Source: RGIG2206 sp045579085 (GTDB lineage Bacteria; Bacillota; Clostridia; Oscillospirales; Acutalibacteraceae). Taken from it: a stretch of DNA of 29,156 bases. The notes below the pieces were generated by a model that saw nothing but the letters and a program-made list of their open reading frames with translations, made no database searches and was not told the origin of the DNA. The stretch lies in assembly GCA_045579085.1 (NCBI GenBank), contig JAZNLO010000025.1, positions 1 to 29,156 of the forward strand, given 5' to 3'. Below are positions 7,925-15,794 of this stretch, piece after piece (the stretch's first letter is position 1; the number at the start of each line of letters is the position of its first letter). Position numbers and translations under genes: made by a program.

Positions 7925-9121
7925 ATGGGATTCAATCAGAAAATGTATGGGCTTGGAAGCAAACGCTCCATTATCAGAGAAATCTTCGAGTACAGCAAGT
8001 CACGTGCTAAAGAAATAGGCGCAGAAAATGTATTCGATTTCAGTCTTGGTAACCCGAGCGTTCCCGCTCCTGATGACGTTAACGATTCAATTCGCACGTT
8101 ACTTGACACCCAAAACTCAGTAGCCTTGCACGGCTACACCTCCGCTCAGGGAGATTTAGGTGTAAGACAGGCAATCGCAGACAATATTAACGAGCGTTTC
8201 GGCGCTTCAATTTCGCCTAACCTGATATATATGACTTGCGGCGCTGCTGCTTCCCTTTCAATCTGCCTGAAAGCAGTTATTGAAGCAGATAAGGCAGATG
8301 AGTGCATCGTTTTCGCCCCGTTCTTTACGGAATACACTGTGTTTATTGAAAATGCAGGCGGAAAAGTTGTTATCAGCACTCCCGTTGAGGACACGCTGCA
8401 AATAGACATCGCTGATTTTGAGAGCAAAATAACCCCCGCCACAAAGGCTGTTATCATTAACTCGCCAAATAACCCGAGCGGTGTTGTTTATTCTGAGGAT
8501 ACCATTCGTAAGGTTGCTGACGTTTTAAAGAAAAAGTCCAAAGAATACAACAAGGAAATTTACCTCATTGCAGACGAGCCTTATCGTGAACTGGTTTATT
8601 CGGATGTCACTGTTCCGTACCTGATGGACTATTACGATAACACGCTTGTATGCTATTCTTACTCAAAATCCCTTTCGCTTCCGGGCGAAAGAATCGGCTA
8701 CATCGCTGTTTGCCCGAAGGCACAGGATTGCGAAAATCTATATCTCGCCATTTGCGGTGCAGGCAGAGCGTTAGGATATGTTTGCGCTCCCAGTCTGTTC
8801 CAGCAAGTTATTGCACGTTGCCTGAACGCTAAGGTGAACGTAGATGCATACAAGGAAAACAGAGACCTGCTTTACAACAATTTGACCGCTTACGGTTACA
8901 CCTGCGTAAAGCCGGACGGCGCTTTTTATCTCTTTGTAAAAGCCTTAGAGGAAGATGCTTATGCCTTCTATGAAAGAGCAAAAGCACACGAAATCTTAGT
9001 TGTCCCCTGTGACGATTTTGGATTAAAGGGATATGTAAGAATCGCTTATTGCACCTCAAAGCAAACTGTACTTGGGGCGTTACCTGCATTCGAGGCTTTG
9101 GCAAAAGAGTATTTGTCTTAG
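7925..9121 (+). CDS. PLP-dependent aminotransferase, class I/II (probable aromatic amino acid transaminase)
   Basis: A 398-residue fold-type I aminotransferase. Visible features are the substrate/cofactor motif INSPNNPSG (about 178-186), ADEPYRELVY, the PLP lysine in YSYSKSLSLPGERIGY (about residue 248) and the late arginine-containing YVRIAYC segment that binds the substrate carboxylate. The ATG has AGGCAGG upstream. As last gene of the IOR operon it would interconvert arylpyruvates and aromatic amino acids, closing the route arylacetate, arylacetyl-CoA, arylpyruvate, amino acid. Family certain; aromatic specificity is from context. A strong terminator follows 13 bases after the stop. Confidence 0.88.
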   Translation: MGFNQKMYGLGSKRSIIREIFEYSKSRAKEIGAENVFDFSLGNPSVPAPDDVNDSIRTLLDTQNSVALHGYTSAQGDLGVRQAIADNINERFGASISPNLIYMTCGAAASLSICLKAVIEADKADECIVFAPFFTEYTVFIENAGGKVVISTPVEDTLQIDIADFESKITPATKAVIINSPNNPSGVVYSEDTIRKVADVLKKKSKEYNKEIYLIADEPYRELVYSDVTVPYLMDYYDNTLVCYSYSKSLSLPGERIGYIAVCPKAQDCENLYLAICGAGRALGYVCAPSLFQQVIARCLNAKVNVDAYKENRDLLYNNLTAYGYTCVKPDGAFYLFVKALEEDAYAFYERAKAHEILVVPCDDFGLKGYVRIAYCTSKQTVLGALPAFEALAKEYLS

Positions 9122-9134
9122 ATAAAAATTGTAT

Positions 9135-9174
9135 AAAAAAGCTGTGTCAGTTTATTTGCTGACACAGCTTTTTT
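9135..9174 (+). terminator. Intrinsic terminator closing the IOR operon
   Basis: A perfect 16-bp stem, AAAAAAGCTGTGTCAG (9135-9150) with its complement at 9159-9174, has an 8-base loop and ends in six T. It separates the operon from the lactate dehydrogenase gene. Confidence 0.95.
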
Positions 9175-9254
9175 ATTTATCTTTCATTGATTAATTCAAA
9201 GCTATAATTTTCTTATTTCATTTGGGAATAACAATAAAAAGGAGATTGAGAAAT

Positions 9255-10220
9255 ATGAAAAAAGATAACAGAAAAATTGCGCTTATCGGCACGGGAATGG
9301 TGGGTATGAGCTACGCTTACGCTCTTGTTAACCAAGCCCTGTGCGACGAGCTTGTGCTTATTGACATAGACGCTGAGCGCGCCGAAGGCGAGGCTATGGA
9401 CTTGAATCACGGCTTAGCATTTGCGCCCTCGAGAATCAGAATATATGCCGGAGTATACGGCGACTGCGCCGATGCAGACATTGTTGTAATCTGCGCAGGA
9501 GCCAACCAAAAACAAGGACAAACACGTACTGACCTACTGCACCAAAATGCAAGAATAGTAAAAAGCGTTACAAAAAACGTGGTGGACAGCGGCTTTAGCG
9601 GCATCTTTTTAGTTGCCTCAAACCCTGTTGACATTATGACGATGGTGGTTAAAAACACATCCAACTTTGATACATCTAAAATTATCGGTAGCGGCACTAC
9701 TCTCGACACCGCAAGGCTTCGTTTCCTTATAGGCGATTACTTTAACGTTGACCCGAGAAGCGTTCACGCTTTCGTAATGGGTGAGCACGGCGACAGCGAG
9801 TTTGTGCCTTGGTCTAAAGCTATGATTTCTGCTGTACCTGTACAGGATATGTGCAAGTTTTCTGCTAAGGGTTGCGCTCTTGACGACCTCAAGGACATTG
9901 AAGAAGACGTTAGAAACGCTGCATACGTTATAATCAAAGCCAAGCACGCAACATATTACGGCATCGGTATGTCGCTTGCGAGGGTTACCCGTGCTATCTT
10001 TGCAGATGAGTGCAGCGTGCTTACCGTTTCATCGTATTTAGACGGTCAATTCGGCATTAAGGATTTGTTTGTGGGTGTGCCCAGTGTAATAGGTCGTGAC
10101 GGGGTTAAAGAAATTCTGCCCCTCACTCTAAACGAAGAAGAACTGACAAAATTCAGAAAATCCTGCAAGATTATTGCCGAATTAAATGAAGATGTCAGTT
10201 CTGATATTGCTACTGTTTAA
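9255..10220 (+). CDS. ldh: L-lactate dehydrogenase
   Basis: This cytoplasmic enzyme reduces pyruvate to L-lactate with NADH, regenerating NAD+ in fermentation. The 321-residue protein shows the nucleotide-binding GTGMVG (12-17) after a basic N-terminus, the mobile loop arginine in QGQTRTDLL (about 90), ASNPVDIMT, SGTTLDTARLR and the catalytic histidine in MGEHGDSEFVPWS (about 176-178). The arginine-containing loop and GEHGDSE favour LDH over malate dehydrogenase. The ATG at 9255 is chosen because AAGGAG sits at 9239-9244; an in-frame TTG at 9222 lies upstream of that site. A TATAAT at 9203-9208 may be its -10 box, but no good -35 is seen. The last 11 bases overlap the end of the convergent PLP gene. 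Confidence 0.93.
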   Translation: MKKDNRKIALIGTGMVGMSYAYALVNQALCDELVLIDIDAERAEGEAMDLNHGLAFAPSRIRIYAGVYGDCADADIVVICAGANQKQGQTRTDLLHQNARIVKSVTKNVVDSGFSGIFLVASNPVDIMTMVVKNTSNFDTSKIIGSGTTLDTARLRFLIGDYFNVDPRSVHAFVMGEHGDSEFVPWSKAMISAVPVQDMCKFSAKGCALDDLKDIEEDVRNAAYVIIKAKHATYYGIGMSLARVTRAIFADECSVLTVSSYLDGQFGIKDLFVGVPSVIGRDGVKEILPLTLNEEELTKFRKSCKIIAELNEDVSSDIATV

Positions 10221-11466
10221 GCATTGAATCTACTGCCAGCAGCACGCCCATATGTGCGCTGTGGAAATTGAGTCCGCCTTGCATCCAAGCTGCGTAAGGC
10301 TCCCTGAGCGGTGCGTCCGCAGACAGCTCTACAGATGCACCGAGCGTGAACGCGCCCGCCGCCATAATTATATCGCAGTCATAACCCGGCATTGCCCAAG
10401 CCTCAGGCACAACAAACGAGTCAACAGGTGCTCCCGTCTGCATTCCCTGACAGAAGCGGATAAGCTTGTCCTTATCCCCTAACACAACTGCCTGAATTAT
10501 ATCCCCTCGTTTCTCGTCAAATGAGGGGGTTACTTCATATCCCAAAAGCGACAAAAGGCTCGAAGCGTAAACAGCCATTTTCATCGCCTCGCCCGTTACG
10601 TGCGGCGCATTGAATATACCCATATACAATTCCCTGTTGTGACCTAAGGTTGCTCCAACCTCTGCACCTGCACCCGGAATAGTCAAGCGGTAAGAGCACT
10701 GCTCTACAAGGTCTGCTCTGCCGGCTATGTATCCGCCTGTGGGGGCAATTCCGCCGCCCGCATTCTTAATAAGTGAGCCTGCCATCAAATCGGCGCCGTG
10801 CTGTGTGGGCTCGGTTTTCTGCGTAAACTCGCCGTAGCAGTTATCCACCATTAAAATGCAGTCTTTATCTATCTTCTTTACAAGCGTGCATATTTTTTCA
10901 ATATCCTCTACGAGCAATGACGGCCTTAAGCTATAGCCCCTTGAACGCTGAATATACACCATTTTGTACTTATTATTTGATACCTTTTCCTTTATGGCAT
11001 CCAAGTCTACCCTACCGTCAACAAGCGGTACTTCATCGTAATTTACCCCGAATTCCTTGAGTGAGCCCGAAGATTCGCCGTTGATTCCTAACACGGGCTG
11101 CAAGGTGTCATAAGGGCGACCTGTTACGAACAAAACAGTATCAGACGGTCTGAGCACGCCAAACAGCGCAACGGTCAAAGCATGGGTGCCGCTGACAAAG
11201 TTGTGGCGCACAAGTGCCGCCTCTGCTCCAACAGCTTCGGCGAAGACGAGGTCGAGCACCTCTCTGCCTCTGTCACCATAGCCGTAGCCGGTTGATATGC
11301 CGAGATGCGACTCGCTGACTCCATTGTTGATAAATGCGTGCAGCATCTTAATCTGGTTGTACTCAGTGATGCTGTCAATCTCGTCAAACCTATCTTTTAC
11401 CCTTTCGAGAGCCTCTTTGTCAAGCTTTTTAAGCTCAGGTGATATATTAAAAAATTCCTGTTCCAT
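10210..11466 (-). CDS. Methionine gamma-lyase family / 'aluminium resistance' PLP enzyme
   Basis: A 418-residue PLP protein of the Met_gamma_lyase (aluminium resistance protein, YnbB-like) family, which is widespread in Bacillota and poorly characterised. Motifs are STGYGYGDRGREVLD near the N-terminus, RHNFVSGTHAL for the cofactor phosphate, the aspartate in CILMVDNCYGEF and the probable Schiff-base lysine in AGSLIKNAGGGIAPTGGY. The start at 11466 is supported by GGAGGA upstream; a longer frame to 11541 has no such site and would run deeply into the GNAT gene. As chosen, it still overlaps the GNAT 3' end by 20 bp, so translation is probably coupled. It is the last gene of the murD operon. No terminator is seen between it and the convergent ldh. 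Confidence 0.85.
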   Translation of the reverse strand: MEQEFFNISPELKKLDKEALERVKDRFDEIDSITEYNQIKMLHAFINNGVSESHLGISTGYGYGDRGREVLDLVFAEAVGAEAALVRHNFVSGTHALTVALFGVLRPSDTVLFVTGRPYDTLQPVLGINGESSGSLKEFGVNYDEVPLVDGRVDLDAIKEKVSNNKYKMVYIQRSRGYSLRPSLLVEDIEKICTLVKKIDKDCILMVDNCYGEFTQKTEPTQHGADLMAGSLIKNAGGGIAPTGGYIAGRADLVEQCSYRLTIPGAGAEVGATLGHNRELYMGIFNAPHVTGEAMKMAVYASSLLSLLGYEVTPSFDEKRGDIIQAVVLGDKDKLIRFCQGMQTGAPVDSFVVPEAWAMPGYDCDIIMAAGAFTLGASVELSADAPLREPYAAWMQGGLNFHSAHMGVLLAVDSMLKQ

Positions 11467-12160
11467 TTTCTTCCTCCGTTTTATAGTAATACACTGCATT
11501 CTTTTCATCAAAGCCACTGCCCAAATAAAACCTTTTGGCATCTTTCTCGTCGGTTAACGCCCAGACGCAATCCGCCTCGCCAATCGACACCACCGATTCA
11601 ACAAGGCTTTTACCAATACCGCTTCTGCGCCTATCAGGCGACACGGCTATGCCTGTTATAAGCAGCTGAGCGCCATTTTTGGCGGCACATATGCAACCGT
11701 CCTCTGTGCTGATAGCAACTGCGCCGTTATGCCTGAGTCTATGCGACAAGTCGACGTACCAGCTGTCAAAATTCAGGCTTTCATCTAAACACAACAGCAA
11801 TAAATATGCTTTTTTAAAGTTGAAGCCGCTATAAACGCAATCAGTTTTTTCGAAGTGTTTACAAAACGCACTAAGCTCAGTGCCGTTATCAAGCGCCAAT
11901 GCCACGTCTGACAGCACACTATTTGCTCCAATTGCGGACAAAAACTCTGAAATTTCGTCTTTGTCTGCACGCTCACCCGTTACAACCGTTGCGTTATCGT
12001 CAACAACCGAAATCAGTGCGGTGACATTATCCTCATTATACTGCAGATAAAATCGTGCAAAATTAAAGTCTGCCCCATATGAATTCAGATAGGACATTAC
12101 TCTTATGTACAGCGGACCGCTGAAATTGGGCGTGTCCGCTGTGCTTATAAGCCTTATCAT
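11447..12160 (-). CDS. GNAT-family N-acetyltransferase with an uncharacterised N-terminal half
   Basis: A 237-residue protein. The C-terminal part (about 150-230) has the acetyl-CoA binding signature VSPDRRRSGIGKSLVESV and the late AKRFYLGSGFDEKNAVYYY segment of GNAT enzymes. The N-terminal ~140 residues, which open with a LYIRVMSYLNSYG stretch, match no domain I recognise and may be a diverged second GNAT-like unit. The ATG overlaps the stop of the upstream M42 gene as ATGA (4 bp), with AGGTGAGG just upstream. The acceptor is unknown; the peptidase neighbours suggest a small amine or peptide N-terminus, but this is only inference. Confidence 0.75.
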   Translation of the reverse strand: MIRLISTADTPNFSGPLYIRVMSYLNSYGADFNFARFYLQYNEDNVTALISVVDDNATVVTGERADKDEISEFLSAIGANSVLSDVALALDNGTELSAFCKHFEKTDCVYSGFNFKKAYLLLLCLDESLNFDSWYVDLSHRLRHNGAVAISTEDGCICAAKNGAQLLITGIAVSPDRRRSGIGKSLVESVVSIGEADCVWALTDEKDAKRFYLGSGFDEKNAVYYYKTEEENGTGIF

Positions 12161-13179
12161 ACCTCACCTGTTGCCATTTGCTCTAACAGCGCTTCGCTTA
12201 GCTTACGCACGCTTAGGATATCCTCCTTGCTTGCAACGCAAGACTGCGAGTGAAGATATCTGCACGGGGTTGAAACAGTTATAGCCCGTACTCCTGTCTT
12301 TGACAGGTGGATGCTGCCCGAATTGTTGCCGCCGCTTACCGCCTGTTTTACCTGTGCCTTAATGTTATTGGCTTTAGCAACTTTCAGGCTTAGGTCAAAC
12401 AATTTGCGTTCGTAGAGCGTGGAGTTATCCATAAATGACACTGCCGCTCCCTCGCCAATCTTGCAGACCTGTTTATTTTCAGGCATACCTGCTATGTCGG
12501 CAGCGGTCGTGGTCTCAACAGCTATGGCGAAGTCGGGCTCTATATAATGAGAGGTGACTCTGGCGCCTCTGAGCCCGATTTCCTCCTGAACTGAAAAGCT
12601 AAACCACGCATCGTATTCTAAATCGGACTTAATCATATCTATCAATATAGCGCAGCCGATTCTGTCATCGAGCGCCTTCGATTTTATAAGTCCGTCACCG
12701 AACTCGATATACTGATTGTAAAAGGTGCCGATATCTCCCACCTTAACATAGCTCGCAGCGTCTTGTTTATCCGTTGCGCCGATATCGATGGTAAGCGATG
12801 TCTTATCAGGCATCTTTTTACCCTCATCGCCCTTGAGCAAGTGTATCGGTTTTACTTGAACAACACCCGTTGCCCCGTTTATCTTTACTCTTTTTGCAAC
12901 AATGGATTCAATATTGACTCCGCCCAGCATCTCAAAGCTGAGTGAGCCATCGGAATTTATATTGGTGATTATGAAGCCAACCTCGTCCAAATGGGCATCG
13001 AGCATCACCTTTTTAGCCGCTCTTTGCTTTCCCCTCTTGAACGCTATAACGTTGCCCATATTATCAATAAAACATTCCTCGCAAAACGGCTTGATTATTT
13101 CCTCAACATATCCTGCAACGCTGTGCTCACCACCTGATGCGCCGCTTATTTCACATACAGAGCGTAATATATCAAACAT
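12157..13179 (-). CDS. M42 family metallo-aminopeptidase, copy 2 of tandem pair
   Basis: A 340-residue co-catalytic zinc peptidase of the M42 (PepA/FrvX, glutamyl aminopeptidase or 'cellulase M') family, usually a cytosolic enzyme trimming short peptides. The metal and catalytic residues are all visible: LDAHLDEVGF (His and Asp), KALDDRIGC (bridging Asp), SVQEEIGLRGA (Glu-Glu), AVETTTAAD and a late histidine in RYLHSQSCV. Its ATG overlaps the TAA of copy 1 by one base (TAATG) with GGGAGGG upstream. It shares motif order with copy 1 but is clearly diverged, suggesting different peptide preference. Confidence 0.9.
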   Translation of the reverse strand: MFDILRSVCEISGASGGEHSVAGYVEEIIKPFCEECFIDNMGNVIAFKRGKQRAAKKVMLDAHLDEVGFIITNINSDGSLSFEMLGGVNIESIVAKRVKINGATGVVQVKPIHLLKGDEGKKMPDKTSLTIDIGATDKQDAASYVKVGDIGTFYNQYIEFGDGLIKSKALDDRIGCAILIDMIKSDLEYDAWFSFSVQEEIGLRGARVTSHYIEPDFAIAVETTTAADIAGMPENKQVCKIGEGAAVSFMDNSTLYERKLFDLSLKVAKANNIKAQVKQAVSGGNNSGSIHLSKTGVRAITVSTPCRYLHSQSCVASKEDILSVRKLSEALLEQMATGEV

Positions 13180-14183
13180 TATATTATCCCTCCCTGTATA
13201 ACGTACTCTGCCAACAGGCTTGCTGTGCTTTCAACGTCTTTTATATCAACGACCTCACAGGCTGTATGCATATTTCTCAAGGGTATCGACACAACTGCTG
13301 TGGGCACACCATTTTGAGATACCGAAATAACGTCGGCATTTGTGCCCGTAACACCTCCGCTTACCTCCAACTGATAGTTGATGCCGTTTTTCTCGCATAT
13401 ATCAATCAGCTTATCAGAGATGCGTCTATCCAGTATGGGAGAAAGCGCTATCATTGCGCCCTTGCCGAGCTTTCCGCAAGACTTTTCAGGCACGTCAGGT
13501 CCATCTCCAAAGCTTACGTCTACAACTATTGCCTCTGATGGCTCAACAGCATAGGTTGACGTTCTGGCACCTCTAAGCCCAAGCTCCTCTTGCGCTGAAA
13601 GTGACACTACAAGCGTGGTATCGCTCATCTTCTCTGCAGCCTTGCTTGCTGCGGCTATCACCGCTGCAACGCCTGCGCTGTTATCCAACGACTTGCCTGT
13701 AAGCCTTGAGTTTGCCATTTCGGTGCACTCAGTACTCAGACACACCATATCGCCCGCACTGACAAGTTCTTTTAGCCTTTCGTGCTTATATCCGCAATCT
13801 AAGACAAGCTCGTCAACCTCAGGTGCTTTGTCGGTTTCCTTTTTCAAATGAGGCGGAAGACTTGCAAACACACCCTTTATCTGAGCTTTGCCGTAAACGG
13901 TTACCTCTTGGCCTATCACCGTTCTTGTATCTATGCCGCCGCACTTTTCAACCCTGAGATAATCGCCGTCAATCGCTGTTACGATAAAGCCTATCTCGTC
14001 GATATGCGCATCAAGCATTATTTTGCGGTTGCCGTTGCCAATGTAACAAACAAGTCCGCCCATATTGTCACGCTCGACCTTGCCGAGCGATTTGAGCTGC
14101 TGCTCTGCTACGTCTAATTTGGCTTTAACGCCGCTGACACCGTCTGCATTCGACAGGCTGCACAGCAAGTTACTTATATCCAA
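13179..14183 (-). CDS. M42 family metallo-aminopeptidase, copy 1 of tandem pair
   Basis: A 334-residue M42 peptidase with LDAHIDEIGF, GKSLDNSAGV (bridging Asp), LSAQEELGLRGA, VVDVSFGDGPD and RNMHTACEVVD, so all metal ligands are present. It begins with a TTG codon 7 bases after AGGAG. It follows murD by 45 bp, which contain a small hairpin. M42 enzymes often remove N-terminal residues from short peptides. A role in amino acid recycling fits the amino-acid-oriented gene set, but nothing ties it directly to peptidoglycan. Confidence 0.9.
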   Translation of the reverse strand: MDISNLLCSLSNADGVSGVKAKLDVAEQQLKSLGKVERDNMGGLVCYIGNGNRKIMLDAHIDEIGFIVTAIDGDYLRVEKCGGIDTRTVIGQEVTVYGKAQIKGVFASLPPHLKKETDKAPEVDELVLDCGYKHERLKELVSAGDMVCLSTECTEMANSRLTGKSLDNSAGVAAVIAAASKAAEKMSDTTLVVSLSAQEELGLRGARTSTYAVEPSEAIVVDVSFGDGPDVPEKSCGKLGKGAMIALSPILDRRISDKLIDICEKNGINYQLEVSGGVTGTNADVISVSQNGVPTAVVSIPLRNMHTACEVVDIKDVESTASLLAEYVIQGGII

Positions 14184-14202
14184 GCTTATTCTCCTATCTT
14201 AA

Positions 14203-14224
14203 AGAGCCGACTTGCATCGGCTCT
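14203..14224 (-). terminator. Weak terminator or attenuator hairpin between murD and the M42 genes
   Basis: AGAGCCGA (14203-14210) pairs with TCGGCTCT (14217-14224) around a 6-base loop. On the minus strand it is followed only by TTTAAG, so termination after murD is probably partial. On the plus strand a T run follows, but no plus-strand gene precedes it. Confidence 0.45.
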
Positions 14225-14228
14225 GTTT

Positions 14229-15617
14229 TTAAAGTTTATTTACCAATTCCTTGAAATGTCTGCCCCTGATTTCAAAGTTTGCATACTTATCAAAGCTGGC
14301 GCAGGCAGGACTTAAGGTTACGATATCTCCTGACTTCGCTTTGCTGTGAGCTACGCTTACAGCCTGTTCCATATCCTCTACGTGTATTATCTCCATTTCT
14401 GACGCAGAAAAATCAGGATGCTCTACAATAACCTTCTCAATCTTCTCTGCGGTGGGTCCGCTTAAAATAAGAGTTTTTATCTTTTCTATTGCATGAGGTG
14501 CCAGCGGCTCAAACGAAATATGCTTATCATATCCGCCGCCAATCAAAATCACCTTTTTATCAAATGCCGCCAAGCCTGCGATTGTTCTTGTCGGGCTTGT
14601 GGCGATTGAATCGTTATAATATTTAACCCCGTCAAGCTCTCTTACAAACTCGATTCGATGCTCAACGCCCTTAAATTCCCTTGCAGTTTTGAGCATATTT
14701 TCAGGTGAAACATATCCCCATACAGCAGATATCGCCGCAAGGAAGTTTTCAACGTTATGCTCGCCGATAACCTTTATATCCGAGCGGTGCATAACCTGAG
14801 TGCGCCCGTTATTGTGCGACATATAGAGGCAGCCGTCCGCTCCGTAATAGGCGCCGTTATCAACGGGATTCTTATAGCTGAACATTACCGCCTGACCGCG
14901 AACTTCCTTTTCAAACGATGCGGTTATATCGTTATCCGCATTCAGCACTGTTCTTGAAAATGCGTTTTGATGAAGCATTATGTTGCGCTTGGCATCAATG
15001 TATTCAGCCATTGTCTTATGCACGTCGAGATGGTTGGGCGCAACGTTTGTGATAACGCTGACGTTTGGGCTCTTTCTCATTGATATAAGCTGGAATGAGG
15101 ATAACTCAACCACTGCGCAATCGTTTGCGTCTATCTCGTCTACTATCGGGAGCAGCGCTCTGCCGATATTTCCGCCAAGATGCACCTTGTAGCCCTCAGT
15201 TTCGAGCATTTTTGCAATCAAGGTTGTGGTGGTGGTCTTGCCGTCTGAGCCTGTTACCGCAAACAGCTTGCACGGGCAGAGGTCAAAGAACACTTCCATC
15301 TCCGATGTTACAACTATGCCGCGTTTTCTCGCTTCCACAAGCTCGGGCAAAAAGAAGTTCATTCCGGGTGTTCTGAATATTATATCAACGTCGATATTTT
15401 TTAAATAGTCGGGCCCGAGCAGCATCTTTACTCCTGCCGACTCAAGCTCTGTTGCAGTATTGCCAAGCTGCTGTTTTGTTCTGCGGTCGCACGCATAGAC
15501 GTCTGCGCCGAGCTTCTGGAACTTATAAATAAGCGGAAGATTGCTCACTCCGATTCCGCAAAAAGCAACACGCTTGCCTTTAATTTGGTTGTAAAAACGT
15601 TCTATTTTATAGTACAT
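14229..15617 (-). CDS. murD: UDP-N-acetylmuramoyl-L-alanine--D-glutamate ligase
   Basis: MurD adds D-glutamate to UDP-MurNAc-L-Ala in the cytoplasm, the second peptide step of peptidoglycan synthesis. The 462-residue protein has the expected three domains: an N-terminal nucleotide-sugar domain with a glycine-rich FCGIGVSNLPLI, the central ATP domain with VTGSDGKTTTTTLI (121-134) and ELSSFQL (172-178) plus NVAPNHLDVH, and a C-terminal domain with NDSIATSPTRT and the ILIGGGYDKH segment characteristic of MurD. GGAAGGTG precedes the ATG. It leads a five-gene minus-strand operon in which it is the only cell-wall gene; ddl and a murF-like gene sit 9-12 kb away. Confidence 0.93.
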   Translation of the reverse strand: MYYKIERFYNQIKGKRVAFCGIGVSNLPLIYKFQKLGADVYACDRRTKQQLGNTATELESAGVKMLLGPDYLKNIDVDIIFRTPGMNFFLPELVEARKRGIVVTSEMEVFFDLCPCKLFAVTGSDGKTTTTTLIAKMLETEGYKVHLGGNIGRALLPIVDEIDANDCAVVELSSFQLISMRKSPNVSVITNVAPNHLDVHKTMAEYIDAKRNIMLHQNAFSRTVLNADNDITASFEKEVRGQAVMFSYKNPVDNGAYYGADGCLYMSHNNGRTQVMHRSDIKVIGEHNVENFLAAISAVWGYVSPENMLKTAREFKGVEHRIEFVRELDGVKYYNDSIATSPTRTIAGLAAFDKKVILIGGGYDKHISFEPLAPHAIEKIKTLILSGPTAEKIEKVIVEHPDFSASEMEIIHVEDMEQAVSVAHSKAKSGDIVTLSPACASFDKYANFEIRGRHFKELVNKL

Positions 15618-15642
15618 ATGTACACCTTCCCTACAACAATCT

Positions 15643-15648
15643 ATTATA
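15643..15648 (-). promoter_or_regulatory. Candidate -10 box for the murD operon
   Basis: On the minus strand the sequence reads TATAAT, 25 bp upstream of the murD ATG. No good -35 hexamer lies at 16-18 bp, so this is tentative. The surrounding 15618-15738 is AT-rich and holds no gene. Confidence 0.35.
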
Positions 15649-15738
15649 TTCCAAACTTTATTATTGCATTATTAAAAGACAATCATTCAATTACACAATA
15701 TTTTAGCATACTTTGACCGATTTTGCAACGATTATACG

Positions 15739-15781
15739 AAAAAAGCACCGCATCAGGCTCAACGTCTGACACGGTGCTTTT
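15739..15781 (-). terminator. Terminator of the oxaloacetate decarboxylase operon
   Basis: AAAAGCACCG (15741-15750) pairs with CGGTGCTTTT (15772-15781), with a further inner TCAG/CTGA helix. Read on the minus strand it ends in six T. It lies 14 bp past the oadA stop. Confidence 0.9.
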
Positions 15782-15794
15782 ATTTAACTTTATT

